A program made the translations under genes and the position numbers. A DNA stretch of 64,000 nucleotides from contig CALYLW010000315.1 of the NCBI GenBank assembly GCA_944989445.1, positions 186,001 to 250,000 on the forward strand, read 5' to 3'. The DNA is from Ampullaceana balthica. Lineage: Eukaryota > Mollusca > Gastropoda > Lymnaeidae. Under the pieces are notes generated by a model that had not been told where the DNA came from, made no database searches, and worked only from the letters and a program-made list of their open reading frames with translations. Below are positions 1 through 12,556 of the stretch, in pieces (the stretch's first letter is position 1; each line of letters opens with the position of its first letter).

Positions 1-198
1 TCAATGGTTAATGTTGAGAGAATCATTCATGTAGTATCAATGGTTACTGTTGAGAGAATCATTCATGTAGTATCAATGGTTAATGTTGAGAGAATCATTC
101 ATGTAGTATCAATGGTTAATGTTGAGAGAATCATTCATGTAGTATCAATGGTTAATGTTGAGAGAATCATTCATGTAGTATCATTGGTTAATGTTGAT
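1..198. repeat. 36-bp tandem repeat, about 5.5 copies, cut by the window edge
   Basis: The unit begins TCAATGGTTAATGTTGAGAG. Copies start at 1, 37, 73, 109, 145 and 181. The 12-codon period leaves one frame open by chance; it is not considered a gene. Confidence 0.95.
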
Positions 199-644
199 AC
201 ACGGATTTATCAAATCATAAGTCGTCAAAAGATATCATTGACGCGGTGATTTATAGAATTAGCTAATGGAGATTTACTGAATCATCTGTGGAGTTCTCCA
301 AGCATACTCTTTCCCCAAGAATTATACCAGTATGACACGTTATTGTAATTAAAGCATGGGGGAAATGGGAAACGAAACAGTTTATGAATAATGCTAGTAG
401 ACATATAACGAATCAAAAGAATAAGAAATACTAAAGGAAAATTGTGTTATGGAAAGAGAAAGAGTAAAATTTACAAAAATATTGGAGAGAATGAATATAG
501 AATGGGGGAGAGGGGGGGGTATAGAATAAAACAGAAAGAAAGAATGAGATGTTGGGAGAAATAAGGAAAAAACGGGCAAGAGAGAATCGAAATTATGGAG
601 AGAAAGAGTAAGAAGGAATGACACTTTTTTAAAAAAATTAAGAG
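199..644. other. Unique to purine-rich transition, no gene seen
   Basis: From about 360 the plus strand becomes rich in G and A (GAAAGAGA-type stretches) before grading into the 39-bp satellite. No exon or mobile-element end is recognised. Confidence 0.5.
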
Positions 645-3600
645 AGTGTCAGAGAAAGGAATGAGGGAATGAAAGTGTAAGAGAGTGTCAGAGAAAGGAA
701 TGAGGGAATGAAAGTGTAAGAGAGTGTCAGAGAAAGGAATGAGGGAATGAAAGTGTAAGAGGGTGTCAGAGAAAGGAATGAGGGAATGAAAGTGTAAGAG
801 GGTGTCAGAGAAAGGAATGAGGGAATGAAAGTGTAAGAGGGTGTCAGAGAAAGGAATGAGGGAATGAAAGTGTAAGAGGGTGTCAGAGAAAGAAATGAGG
901 GAATGAAAGTGTAAGAGGGTGTCAGAGAAAGGAATGAGATAATGAAAGTGTAAGATGGTGTCAGAGAAAGGAATGAGATAATGAAAGTGTAAGATGGTGT
1001 CAGAGAAAGGAATGAGATAATGAAAGTGTAAGATGGTGTCAGAGAAAGGAATGAGGGAATGAAAGTGTAAGAGGGTGTCAGAGAAAGGAATGAGGGAATG
1101 AAAGTGTAAGAGGGTGTCAGAGAAAGGAATGAGGGAATGAAAGTGTAAGAGGGTGTCAGAGAAAGGAATGGGGGAATAAAAGTGTAAGAGGGTGTCAGAG
1201 AAAGGAATGAGGGAATGAAAGTGTAAGAGGGTGTCAGAGAAAGGAATGAGGGAATGAAAGTGTAAAAGGGTGTCAGAGAAAGGAATGAGGGAATGAAAGT
1301 GTAAGAGGGTGTCAGAGAAAGGAATGAGGGAATGAAAGTGTAAGAGAGTGTCAGAGAAAGGAATGAGGGAATGAAAGTGTAAGAGGGTGTCAGAGAAAGG
1401 AATGAGATAATGAAAGTGTAAGAGGGTGTCAGAGAAAGGAATGAGGGAATGAAAGTGTAAGAGGGTGTCAGAGAAAGGAATGAGGGAATGAAAGTGTAAG
1501 AGGGTGTCAGAGAAAGGAATGAGATAATGAAAGTGTAAGAGGGTGTCAGAGAAAGGAATGAGGGAATGAAAGTGTAAGAGGGTGTCAGAGAAAGGAATGA
1601 GGGAATGAAAGTGTAAGAGGGTGTCAGAGAAAGGAATGAGATAATGAAAGTGTAAGAGGGTGTCAGAGAAAGGAATGAGAGAATGAAAGTGTAAGAGAGT
1701 GTCAGAGACAGGAATGAGATAATGAAAGTGTAAGAGGGTGTCAGAGAAAGGAATGAGAGAATGAAAGTGTAAGAGAGTGTCAGAGAAAGGAATGAGGGAA
1801 TGAAAGTGTAAGAGAGTGTCAGAGAAAGGAATGAGAGAATGAAAGTGTAAGAGAGTGTCAGAGAAAGGAAATGAGGGAATGAAAGTGTAAGAGGGTGTCA
1901 GAGAAAGGAATGAGGGAATGAAAGTGTAAGAGGGTGTCAGAGAAAGGAATGAGAGAATGAAAGTGTAAGAGGGTGTCAGAGAAAGGAATGAGGGAATGAA
2001 AGTGTAAGAGGTGTCAGAGAAAGGAATGAGATAATGAAAGTGTAAGAGGGTGTCAGAGAAAGGAATGAGGGAATGAAAGTGTAAGAGGGTGTCAGAGAAA
2101 GGAATGAGAGAATGAAAGTTAAGAGGGTGTCAGAGAAAGGAATGAGGGAATGAAAGTGTAAGAGAGTGTCAGAGAAAGGAATGAGAGAATGAAAGTGTAA
2201 GAGAGTGTCAGAGAAAGGAATGAGGGAATGAAAGTGTAAGAGGGTGTCAGAGAAAGGAATGAGGGAATTAAAGTGTAAGAGAGTGTCAGAGAAAGGAATG
2301 AGAGAATGAAAGTGTAAGAGGGTGTCAGAGAAAGGAATGAGACAATGAAAGTGTAAGAGGGTGTCAGAGAAAGGAATGAGAGAATGAAAGTGTAAGAGGG
2401 TGTCAGAGAAAGGAATGAGGGAATGAAAGTGTAAGAGGGTGTCAGAGAAAGGAATGAGAGAATGAAAGTGTAAGAGAGTGTCAGAGAAAGGAATGAGGGA
2501 ATGAAAGTGTAAGAGGGTGTCAGAGAAAGGAATGAGGGAATTAAAGTGTAAGAGAGTGTCAGAGAAAGGAATGAGAGAATGAAAGTGTAAGAGGGTGTCA
2601 GAGAAAGGAATGAGAGAATGAAAGTGTAAGAGGGTGTCAGAGAAAGGAATGAGGGAATGAAAGTGTAAGAGGGTGTCAGAGAAAGGAATGAGAGAATGAA
2701 AGTGTAAGAGGGTGTCAGAGAAAGGAATGAGGGAATGAAAGTGTAAGAGGGTGTCAGAGAAAGGAATGAGGGAATGAAAGTGTAAGAGGGTGTCAGAGAA
2801 AGGAATGAGGGAATGAAAGTGTAAGAGGGTGTCAGAGAAAGGAATGAGGGAATGAAAGTGTAAGAGGGTGTCAGAGAAAGGAATGAGCGAATGAAAGTGT
2901 AAGAGGGTGTCAGAGAAAGGAATGAGGGAATGAAAGTGTAAGAGGGTGTCAGAGAATGGAATGAGGGAATGAAAGTGTAAGAGGGTGTCAGAGAAAGGAA
3001 TGAGATAATGAAAGTGTAAGATGGTGTCAGAGAAAGGAATGAGATAATGAAAGTGTAAGATGGTGTCAGAGAAAGGAATGAGATAATGAAAGTGTAAGAT
3101 GGGTGTCAGAGAAATGAATGAGATAATGAAAGTGTAAGATGGTGTCAGAGAAAGGAATGAGATAAAGAAAGTGTAAGATGGTGTCAGAGAAAGGAATGAG
3201 ATAATGAAAGTGTAAGAGAGTGTCAGAGAAAGGAATGAGATAATGAAAGTGTAAGAGGGTGTCAGAGAAAGGAATGAGGGAATGAAAGTGTAAGAGAGTG
3301 TCAGAGAAAGGAATGAGGGAATGAAAGTGTAAGAGGGTGTCAGAGAAAGGAATGAGATAATGAAAGTGTAAGATGGTGTCAGAGAAAGGAATGAGATAAT
3401 GAAAGTGTAAGAGAGTGTCAGAGAAAGGAATGAGGGAATGAAAGTGTAAGAGGGTGTCAGAGAAAGGAATGAGATAATGAAAGTGTAAGGTGGTGTCAGA
3501 GAAAGGAATGAGATAATGAAAGTGTAAGATGGTGTCAGAGAAAGGAATGAGATAATGAAAGTGTAAGATGGTGTCAGAGAAAGGAATGAGATAATGAAAG

Positions 3601-6350
3601 TGTAAGATGGGTGTCAGAGAAAGGAATGAGGGAATGAAAGTGTAAGAGGGTGTCAGAGAAAGGAATGAGGGAATGAAAGTGTAAGAGGGTGTCAGAGAAA
3701 GGAATGAGAGAATGAAAGTGTAAGAGGGTGTCAGAGAAAGGAATGAGAGAATGAAAGTGTAAGAGGGTGTCAGAGAAAGGAATGAGGGAATGAAAGTGTA
3801 AGAGGGTGTCAGAGAAAGGAATGAGGGAATGAAAGTGTAAGAGGGTGTCAGAGAAAGGAATGAGGGAATGAAAGTGTAAGAGGGTGTCAGAGAAAGGAAT
3901 GAGGGAATGAAAGTGTAAGAGGGTGTCAGAGAAAGGAATGAGGGAATGAAAGTGTAAGAGGGTGTCAGAGAAAGGAATGAGATAATGAAAGTGTAAGAGA
4001 GTGTCAGAGAAAGGAATGAGGGAATGAAAGTGTAAGAGGGTGTCAGAGAAAGGAATGAGATAATGAAAGTGTAAGAGGGTGTCAGAGAAAGGAATCAGGG
4101 AATGAAATTGTAAGAGGGTGTCAGAGAAAGGAATGAGGGAATGAAATTGTAAGAGGGTGTCAGAGGAAGGAATGAGATAATGAAAGTGTAAGAGGGTGTC
4201 AGAGAAAGGAATGAGGGAATGAAATTGTAAGAGGGTGTCAGAGAAAGGAATGAGGAAATGAAAGTGTAAGAGGGTGTCAGAGAAAGGAATGAGATAATGA
4301 AAGTGTAAGAGGATGTCAGAGAAAGGAATGAGAGAATGAAAGTGTAAGAGGGTGTCAGAGAAAGGAATGAGAGAATGAAAGTGTAAGAGAGTGTCAGAGA
4401 AAGGAATGAGGGAATGAAAGTGTAAGAGGGTGTCAGAGAAAGGAATGAGAGAATGAAAGTGTAAGAGCGTGTCAGAGAAAGGAATGAGGGAATGAAAGTG
4501 TAAGAGGGTGTCAGAGAAAGGAATGAGGGAATGAAAGTGTAAGAGCGTGTCAGAGAAAGGAATGAGAGAATGAAAGTGTAAGAGGTGTCAGAGAAAGGAA
4601 TGAGGGAATGAAAGTGTAAGAGAGTGTCAGAGAAAGGAATGAGATAATGAAAGTGTAAGAGGTGTCAGAGAAAGGAATGAGGGAATGAAAGTGTAAGAGA
4701 GTGTCAGAGAAAGGAATGAGAGAATGAAAGTGTAAGAGTGTGTCAGAGAAAGGAATGAGGGAATGAAAGTGTAAGAGAGTGTCAGAGAAAGGAATGAGAG
4801 AATGAAAGTGTAAGAGAGTGTCAGAGAAAGGAATGAGGGAATGAAAGTGTAAGAGAGTGTCAGAGAAAGGAATGAGGGAATGAAAGTGTAAGAGAGTGTC
4901 AGAGAAAGGAATGAGAGAATGAAAGTGTAAGAGGGTGTCAGAGAAAGGAATGAGACAATGAAAGTGTAAGAGAGTGTCAGAGAAAGGAATGAGAGAATGA
5001 AAGTGTAAGAGGGTGTCAGAGAAAGGAATGAGGGAATGAAAGTGTAAGAGGGTGTCAGAGAAAGGAATGAGAGAATGAAAGTGTAAGAGGGTGTCAGAGA
5101 AAGGAATGAGGGAATGAAAGTGTAAGAGGGTGTCAGAGAAAGGAATGAGGGAATGAAAGTGTAAGAGGGTGTCAGAGAAAGGAATGAGGGAATGAAAGTG
5201 TAAGAGGGTGTCAGAGAAAGGAATGAGGGAATGAAAGTGTAAGAGGGTGTCAGAGAAAGGAATGAGGGAATGAAAGTGTAAGAGAGTGTCAGAGAAAAGG
5301 AATGAGGGAATGAAAGTGTAAGAGGGTGTCAGAGAAAGGAATGAGAGAATGAAAGTGTAAGAGGGTGTCAGAGAAAGGAATGAGGGAATGAAAGTGTAAG
5401 AGGGTGTCAGAGAAAGGAATGAGGGAATGAAAGTGTAAGAGGGTGTCAGAGAAAGGAATGAGGGAATGAAAGTGTAAGAGGGTGTCAGAGAAATGGAATG
5501 AGGGAATGAAAGTGTAAGAGGGTGTCAGAGAAAGGATGAGAGAATGAAAGTGTAAGAGAGTGTCAGAGAAAGGAATGAGGGAATGAAAGTGTAAGAGGGT
5601 GTCAGAGAAAGGAATGAGTGAATGAAAGTGTAAGAGGGTGTCAGAGAAAGGAATGAGAGAATGAAAGTGTAAGAGGTGTAGAGAAAGGAATGGGGAATGA
5701 AAGTGTAAGAGGGTGTCAGAGAAAGGAATGAGGGAATGAAAGTGTAAGAGGGTGTCAGAGAAAGGAATGAGGGAATGAAAGTGTAAGAGGGTGTCAGAGA
5801 AAGGAATGAGGGAATGAAAGTGTAAGAGAGTGTCAGAGAAAAGGAATGAGGGAATGAAAGTGTAAGAGGGTGTCAGAGAAAGGAATGAGAGAATGAAAGT
5901 GTAAGAGGGTGTCAGAGAAAGGAATGAGGGAATGAAAGTGTAAGAGGGTGTCAGAGAAAGGAATGAGGGAATGAAAGTGTAAGATGGGTGTCAGAGAAAG
6001 GAATGAGGGAATGAAAGTGTAAGAGGGTGTCAGAGAAAGGAATGAGGGAATGAAAGTGTAAGAGGGTGTCAGAGAAAGGAATGAGGGAATGAAAGTGTAA
6101 GAGGGTGTCAGAGAATGGAATGAGGGAATGAAAGTGTAAGAGGGTGTCAGAGAAAGGATGAGAGAATGAAAGTGTAAGAGAGTGTCAGAGAAAGGAATGA
6201 GGGAATGAAAGTGTAAGAGGGTGTCAGAGAAAGGAATGAGATAATGAAAGTGTAAGAGCGTGTCAGAGAAAGGAATGAGATAATGAAAGTGTAAGAGAGT
6301 GTCAGAGAAAGGAATGAGAGAATGAAAGAGTAAGAGGGTGTAAGAGAAAG
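645..6350. repeat. 39-bp purine-rich satellite, about 146 copies
   Basis: The unit begins GTGTCAGAGAAAGGAATGAG and continues GGAATGAAAGTGTAAGAGG. It contains 32 purines and a single C per 39 bases. Variants at the sixth codon-like position (GAGGGA, GAGATA, GAGAGA) and the linker (GAGG, GAGA, GATG) define subfamilies that occur in runs. Single-base indels are rare. The array decays after about 6330. The 13-codon period gives long open frames on the minus strand that are artefacts. Confidence 0.97.
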
Positions 6351-7890
6351 GAATGGGAGAATGAAACAGAATGAGAGAGCGCGAGAGAGCGTACTCCAAA
6401 GACAGGCGCCCGCCCAAGTGACACTAAGACGCTTACGTCTCGCGTGTCACTTATTGGTAGTGGCCGTAAATTAATCAAGCTTACATGGCGGCATGTGCCC
6501 AGCACGTGTCCAGATATTTTGGTAGTGAACAAAACATTGGAGTCACGTGTAGAGCACTTACATGATTTCGAGGGGGGAGGGATAATATCGAGGGAGAGGG
6601 GGTTGTGAGGGGGGAGACAACAAATAAACGCTAGCCATCACCCAGATATTGTTTTCGTTATAAGTTGCATATTTTACGAAACTTTTTTTTAAGTTCCTGC
6701 ATTTGATACACCTTTGTGCTCATCTAAATATATGGTGTCCAAGTAGGCAGGTAATTGGAACTAATAATTAAAGTAAACTTTGACCAGTGAATGCAGGAGT
6801 TGGTGCTGAGTTCTGTAGATTAGATCCCATCAGTGCCGTAGGCCGTAGAGAAGGATGTAGACGCGGGGATCAGACCCTGGCGGATGTATTTTCTTTCTTT
6901 AAAGGGGCGTATATTTCAAACAACTGATGGTTTGTCTTAGGTCTTGGAGAATAGGTGGGGCAGCAAATACTCGACCAGCTCCGAGCGACACTAGCCGCAG
7001 TTGTGTCAGTGGGTGATATTCGTTATTTAACTCATCTGTCTCTCATTAACTCTGACGCCATTACACAAAACTCAGTTGAAGACTTCGTATGTTAAGTAAT
7101 CAGTTATTAATCGCGGCGATCGCTGCAGGAGTGTACGTGTTGCGGTACAAACCGGGTGCTTTGGTAGAGGGGTGTGTGTGGGGGGGGGGTCCCCCGCGAG
7201 CCTGTAAGAGAGTGAGATTGGAAGGGAAGTAAACCCTCTTTGCAGCGTGGGCATCAGGGGCAGGTAATCACCATCCTCGAGCACGACCAATCCTCTTAGG
7301 GCTCAACTAATTCATTTATTTCTCTCTTCTAAAAGTCCCCCATACAGCCGGAAAACAGACAGGCACGCAACTCGATGACTTAATATGGGGAGTGGGGGCC
7401 GGAGCGGGGGAGGGGGGGAGACAATATTTGCAGCTCGTCCTTTTTTCCCCCTACCATACTAATTGTGCGTCTGTTCTAAGGTAAAACACGCTCTGAAAGT
7501 GTCACCTTGATAGTTGTAGGCAAAGCCAAGGCTAGACACTCATACGTCATCGACGTTAAAAGTAGCACCAGGTGATGGGCCTTCACTCATGCTTAGCGAG
7601 TGTCCATCGACTACCAAATATCACTTGTATATTACAATTGCAAGGACTTACCAAGAAATTATTCACTATTTTAATATTGCAATCACTTTTCAATAAATTA
7701 TTATTCTTTTACAAAATATATTGTTTACATGTTTAGACATAATACAAGAGCAGGCCCCAAATAATGTGCAAAACATATTCCCGAAAAGAGCTCGAAAAGA
7801 AACAAGTGTCTTTCAAACTTCACATTAAAACAGTTGTCCATTCTATAGGAATAAAGCTTATCTAATGTAGAGCAATCATTTTGTAATACA
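6351..7890. other. Unique sequence, no gene recognised
   Basis: Mixed composition with G-runs near 7180 and 7400. No conserved protein, RNA gene or mobile-element end was found. If hyccin continues to the left, this is intron. Confidence 0.4.
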
Positions 7891-7894
7891 TAGA

Positions 7895-8270
7895 ATGCCT
7901 ATGTTATATGTGGAAAGGATGTATGATACACAGAATACCTATGTTATATGTGGAATGGATGTGTAATACATAGAGTACCATATGTTACATGTGGAATGGA
8001 TGTGTATATAGAGTACCATATGTTATATGTGGAATGGATGTGTAATACATAGAGTACCATATGTTATATGTGGAATGGATGTGTAATACATAGAGTGCCA
8101 TAATATGTTATATGTGGAATGGATGTGTAATACATAGAGTGCCATATGTTATATGTGGAATGGATGTGTAATGCATAGAGTACCATATGTTATATGTGGA
8201 ATGGATGTGTAATACATAGAGTGCCATATATTACATGTGAAATGGATGTGTAATACATAGAGTGCCTTGG
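7895..8270. repeat. 41-bp tandem repeat, about 9 copies
   Basis: The unit is GGATGTGTAATACATAGAGT followed by ACCATATGTTATATGTGGAAT. Outer copies are more divergent and some have small indels. Confidence 0.9.
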
Positions 8271-8559
8271 AATGTAAATACCACCGATACTATGTATCGT
8301 TTAAATACAACATACAGAAAGAAATTGAGGAATTTTTTGATGGACAAATATTAAATGAATGTTTCTATTAATGCCTTTATCATTACAAATAAATAAATAA
8401 AAGCATTTAAATTAAATTTACATTATGTATTTCAAACTATATGACGGAAAAAATATAAACGAGCAGAAGAAACATGGGTACAAGTACTCAACAAAAATAC
8501 AGGATAGAAAAGCAGGAAGGAAGTATTAAACGTTACAGCTAAGAATTTCTTTTTTTAAT

Positions 8560-9174
8560 TAATCCCTATAGGTATTCAACAGAACGTCAAGGTAATTTAC
8601 AAACTCTCTAGAATCCCTTTTCTCTCTTAGTTCGTTAAATTGTGCCCGAAATCCCAATGTATTGTTTGGTGGTGTCTTTTTAAGTTGTACTCCTTAAAAA
8701 AGCTCACACACTCATGGCACAGCAAGCAGAGTTCTATGCTGCCAACGTTCGTGAAGTAATATTTAGCCATCCATAGGTGATTAAAACACGACAATCGTCC
8801 TCAATTTTTTTTTCTTTTTTCTTTTTGCAGCACTCATGCTTAAATCAACGTTTTAAATTACAATTTTTACAAAACCGCCAATAAGTACGTCGTAAACGAA
8901 AGCCACTCTCGGTTGAGATGAAATGCAGTTTCGAATAAGGATGTTAACAATTAAAGACTAATGATCACTAATCATTTCTGGAGCCATAAAACCGAATTAA
9001 TATCCCTAGATTCGAATCAAATACTCGGAATAAAATTTGAAAAATATAGCGAAAATTCTAAACAAAGAAAATTAACATCGACATAAGATCGAAACATGTA
9101 CATGCCTACGGGCCGCAAAATATACTCTGGCGGGCGCATGCGGCCCGCGGGCCGTAGTTTGCCCACCCCTGCTC
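8560..9174 (-). pseudogene. 5' part of a hAT transposon with a BED-like zinc-finger remnant
   Basis: The right edge (around 9174), read on the minus strand, is CAGGGGTGGGCAAACTACGG, a classic hAT (Charlie-type) terminus with the subterminal CGGCCCGCGGGCC. Further in, minus-strand 8773-8630 encodes MAKYYFTN, then CLLCHECVSFFKEYNLKRHH and QTIH. That is the C-x2-C...H-x4-H finger at the start of hAT transposases of the GTF2IRD2/ZBED type. A TAA at 8627-8629 breaks the frame and the rest of the transposase is absent. Confidence 0.75.
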
Positions 9175-9844
9175 TACATGATGGATTAAACGCCAAGACA
9201 CTTTATACTGCCCATGTAATGGCAATGCAATAGATATTATTCTTTGAATAATTTAGAGAGCCTAAATAATGAAAAGAATGCTTGAGTAGTTCATAGAAAG
9301 CGCGTGCAATGTTCTGGCTTATACTTATATATGCCGATAAAGTATAGAATGTCTAGATAATACAATGATCGTTAGTACGAAGAATAAAGAAGATAAGAAT
9401 ACTATCTAGTTGTGGCAATGCTGAGGAGGCGGTTGAGCACCTGTAGACCGAGTGCCCGAGGCTGATCGGGGGATTTGGACAGGTCGGTTCCAACAACTGA
9501 GGAGGAATATCTTTATGGCGATGCCCGCTTGATGAGGCTTGCCGGTATAAAAATGAGCCGTGGCGATGCCCGCTTGATGAGGCTTGCCGGTATAACAATG
9601 AGCCGTGTCAGGAAAAGAACGTAGACCTCGATCCGAAAAGAGAATGTCACATACTTTTGTATAATTAATAGGTAATGTAATGATTAGGTAATGTATATTA
9701 TGTTTAGTTCATATATAGAATAATTACCAAATGCACACAATTATAAGGTAATATATAAAATAATTAAGTAATGTATAGGGAAAAATGTAAAACTGAGTGA
9801 GAATCGTTGGACGCATGACATAGAGTGAGAATCTTTTAACGCAG
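9175..9844. other. Intergenic or intronic stretch with a 45-bp duplication
   Basis: A 45-bp unit starting TGGCGATGCCCGCTTGATGA occurs twice (9516-9605). The rest is AT-rich and unremarkable, with repeated TAATGTAT motifs at 9660-9780. Confidence 0.6.
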
Positions 9845-10060
9845 AGGGGAACTTGACATGCCTGGTCATACCTAATGTTCCCTCAAAGGTTAATTGGTTC
9901 GTGTGCAAACTAAAAATACGTGAGGGGAAAATTGCACGGCATCCATTTTTTGTTCAATATTTTTCCATATTTACTGCGCGGTAGTTCTAAAGAGCTGCGG
10001 CGCGTGGGTCAGATATCAGCGCAGCCGCGAAGCCGCGCAGCTTAAAGGGAGCGTTGGTCA
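9845..10060 (-). repeat. Dispersed repeat family G, minus copy
   Basis: Read on the minus strand it has GCGCAGC-rich sequence, then AAAAAATGGATG, a TGCAA..CACACGAA segment and GAGGGAACATT. The same order occurs at 13255-13490 and 22245-22410. Confidence 0.55.
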
Positions 10061-10190
10061 TACCCCCCTCTGTGAGAACAGATACCGCGCCAGGACAACT
10101 CACCTGGATCCGGCAGGTGAAGGGGGGAGGGGGAAGGATGCATTATTAATGATGTGAAACTGCTCATCATGCATTGTTTGTTTGGGTGTG

Positions 10191-10192
<2 letters not shown>

Positions 10193-10262
<70 letters not shown>
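10193..10262. repeat. (TG)n microsatellite
   Basis: About 35 uninterrupted TG dinucleotides. Confidence 0.98.
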
Positions 10263-10263
<1 letters not shown>

Positions 10264-10264
<1 letters not shown>

Positions 10265-10756
10265 AATAGAGACGGCTGTGTCAGCAGACCAATGGGAGAG
10301 TGTGGCGGGAGTGTGCAGAGATTTTCAGCCGTGTATTTCCTTTTCTAAAGCTCTAAATGACGTCAAGTTAGGGATATTGACTGGGGGCGTTCAATACAAA
10401 TAATAATGACAAAATGTAGCATTTGTAGAGTTACTTGGATTTGAAAGAACGGTGATGTTACTGTTCAGAAATAAAAAGTAACGCCATGGATGTACTTCAG
10501 TTTAATTAAGACTATTTTAACGATGCCGTTAAATTAAACATGGGGATTTTAAATATTATGTAAAGTTACTTATTTTATTTGTTACATTCGGATTTGAATA
10601 CAAAAAAAAACAAAAACGATGTAACTTATGTGACAGATCCTGATTGAGAGGCTTACGGTGTTGTACATGGACAATGTGGTGTCATCTCCAGCAGTTGGGA
10701 TTTGTGTACTAAAAGCTACAGTCATATACAGGCCAAACCCATCATCTCCGGGGATC
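10264..10756. other. No supported gene
   Basis: A minus-strand open stretch ends near 10640 with a donor-like GTAAGC (IPGDDGFGLYMTVAFSTQIP can be read), but it has no recognised family and touches a minisatellite. It is left uncalled. Confidence 0.3.
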
Positions 10757-11127
10757 TTAAGGTGATAGAGAGACATTTACAGGTGGTATGGAGGTCATGT
10801 TAAGGTGATAGAGAGACATTTACATGTGATATGGAGGTCATGTTAAGGTGATAGAGAGACATTTACATGTGATATGGAGGTCATGTTAAGGTGATAGAGA
10901 GACATTTACATGTGATATGGAGGTCATGTTAAGGTGATAGAGAGACATTTACATGTGATATGGAGGTCATGTTAAGGTGATAGAGAGACATTTACAGGTG
11001 GTATGGAGGTCATGTTAAGGTGATAGAGAGACATTTACAGGTGGTATGGAGGTCATGTTAAGGTGATAGAGAGACATTTACAGGTGGTATGGAGGTCATG
11101 TTAAGGTGATAGAGAGACATTTACATA
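10757..11127. repeat. 43-bp tandem repeat, 8 full copies plus a partial
   Basis: The unit begins TTAAGGTGATAGAGAGACAT. Copies start every 43 bases from 10757 to 11101. Two variants (ACATGTGATATGG and ACAGGTGGTATGG) are clustered in blocks. Confidence 0.95.
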
Positions 11128-11682
11128 TGGTTATCTACTTTATTATTTAAAAGTATCAGGACATGAAGAATGGGAACTGATAACCCATGGACAAGGGCGC
11201 CTAGTTGCTTCCTTCCCTTTCTTACCGCCAAGTTTCCCTCCCTTGATCAAGCACTAATGGGTTGGTTCTCTGTTGGTTATCGTGATGGCGCCTGTGTGTT
11301 GTTGCTGTTTGCGGCTGGAATCATTAGTTGAAAAACTCAACACACACACACAAAGGGGATTTGTGTAAGGGGCCGACATCGATATCCTTGTACCGAGGGT
11401 TGTTTAAACACGAACGTCCGAGATCGGCAAAATCAAAGATGAGAAGCAAAATAAAGAACCGAAAATACAAACAAAACTAAAAATATGTGCTGCGATAAAA
11501 AGTCTTGGTGATAGTGTTCAGGGCTGCCCACTATTACATCTGATCTGTGTCGTAGTGATGATGGGAATTACAGTGTCATGGTTGTTGCCTTCCGCCGCCC
11601 CCCCCCCAACGAACGCAATCTCGGAATGGTGCATGCTTAAAAACTACAACAGCAAAGACACACAAAGTTCTTTGGAAAGACT
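11128..11682. other. No gene recognised
   Basis: Mixed sequence with a short AC run near 11340 and a C run at 11598. No exon or mobile-element end was identified. Confidence 0.35.
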
Positions 11683-11848
11683 TTTATTGACTTTTACTAA
11701 CATAGTAAATGTACATGTATGAAGATATTTCCGCTTGTTAGGTATTAGGGCATAATAAAAACTGCTCCGTAGCCCACAAGGCAAACTCCGTAAAAGGATG
11801 GCCAAATAGAATAATTGGGGACACGGTGTATCGGTGTGTGGCATGGGA
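11683..11848 (-). other. Possible alternative 3'-terminal exon of hyccin, or end of an unknown small gene
   Basis: On the minus strand a pyrimidine-rich acceptor (TTCCTGTTGTCAG) ends at 11849. Reading in the phase left by hyccin exon 3 gives 36 open codons ending in TAA at 11740-11738. AATAAA follows at 11688-11683. Another frame is also open and ends in a hydrophobic FYGVCLVGYGAVFIMP tail. Because two other frames are open too, the coding case is weak. If used, it would give a hyccin form of about 131 residues. Confidence 0.2.
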
Positions 11849-12296
11849 CTGACAACAGGAAAAAAGCTGGAAATAATTTTTGTTTTAAATACTGGGAAAG
11901 AGACCGCTTCAAAGCGCGTGCTTTGAAAGAGGCTCGTCCATGAACCCAAATGTTGATGAAGTATGAGATGCCGAATATGTTACACTGACATTTGACACTG
12001 CATTGGCTACTATTCTTGACTAGCATAACCACAACACTCTACCAGCACGATCTGAGTCTAATTTGGTTAGTCTCGTGTGAGAATATCCCCGAAATAATCT
12101 AACCATAGTGTATTTCGATATAAATTAACTGGTTGTAAGAAGTGGTTAGCTTCCTTGACAACATATCTAGAAAAGGGTTTTGTCATTTCTCACACCGGAG
12201 AAAAAGTCATATCTTATAACTTAATTTTATTTTTATAATTTTTTTTTCCAATATAGATAGTGCAGTGCCTTCCAAAATTAACGTAGAATCAACAAA

Positions 12297-12407
12297 ATAT
12301 TTGTTGAGATCTGAACCCACAGAATACACGGATATTTGTTGAGATCTGAACCCACAGAATACACGGATATTTGTTGAGATCTGAACCCACAGAATACACG
12401 GATATTT
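12297..12407. repeat. 35-bp tandem repeat, about 3 copies
   Basis: The unit is ATATTTGTTGAGATCTGAAC followed by CCACAGAATACACGG, nearly perfect. It lies within the hyccin locus just 3' of coding exon 3. Confidence 0.9.
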
Positions 12408-12556
12408 CAGAATCATCCTAATAAATTGATCCAACTGAATACCCTTGAAATTTCTATATGAAATTACAAAAACCTATTGAATACTTTTTGCCATGCTATT
12501 TATTGCCTGACAAGCCAACAAAATAGTAGTTGAAGCATGCCATGACTTTTACTGAC

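Noticed and set aside
645..6350. CRISPR-like array
   Set aside because: Units are contiguous with no unique spacers, and the window is eukaryotic.
5833..6417. 194-codon minus-strand frame rich in HSLIPFSDTLLHF
   Set aside because: Translation of the 39-bp satellite; the period is 13 codons.
10042..10403. Frames with poly-Cys-Val or poly-Thr-His
   Set aside because: Translations of the TG microsatellite.
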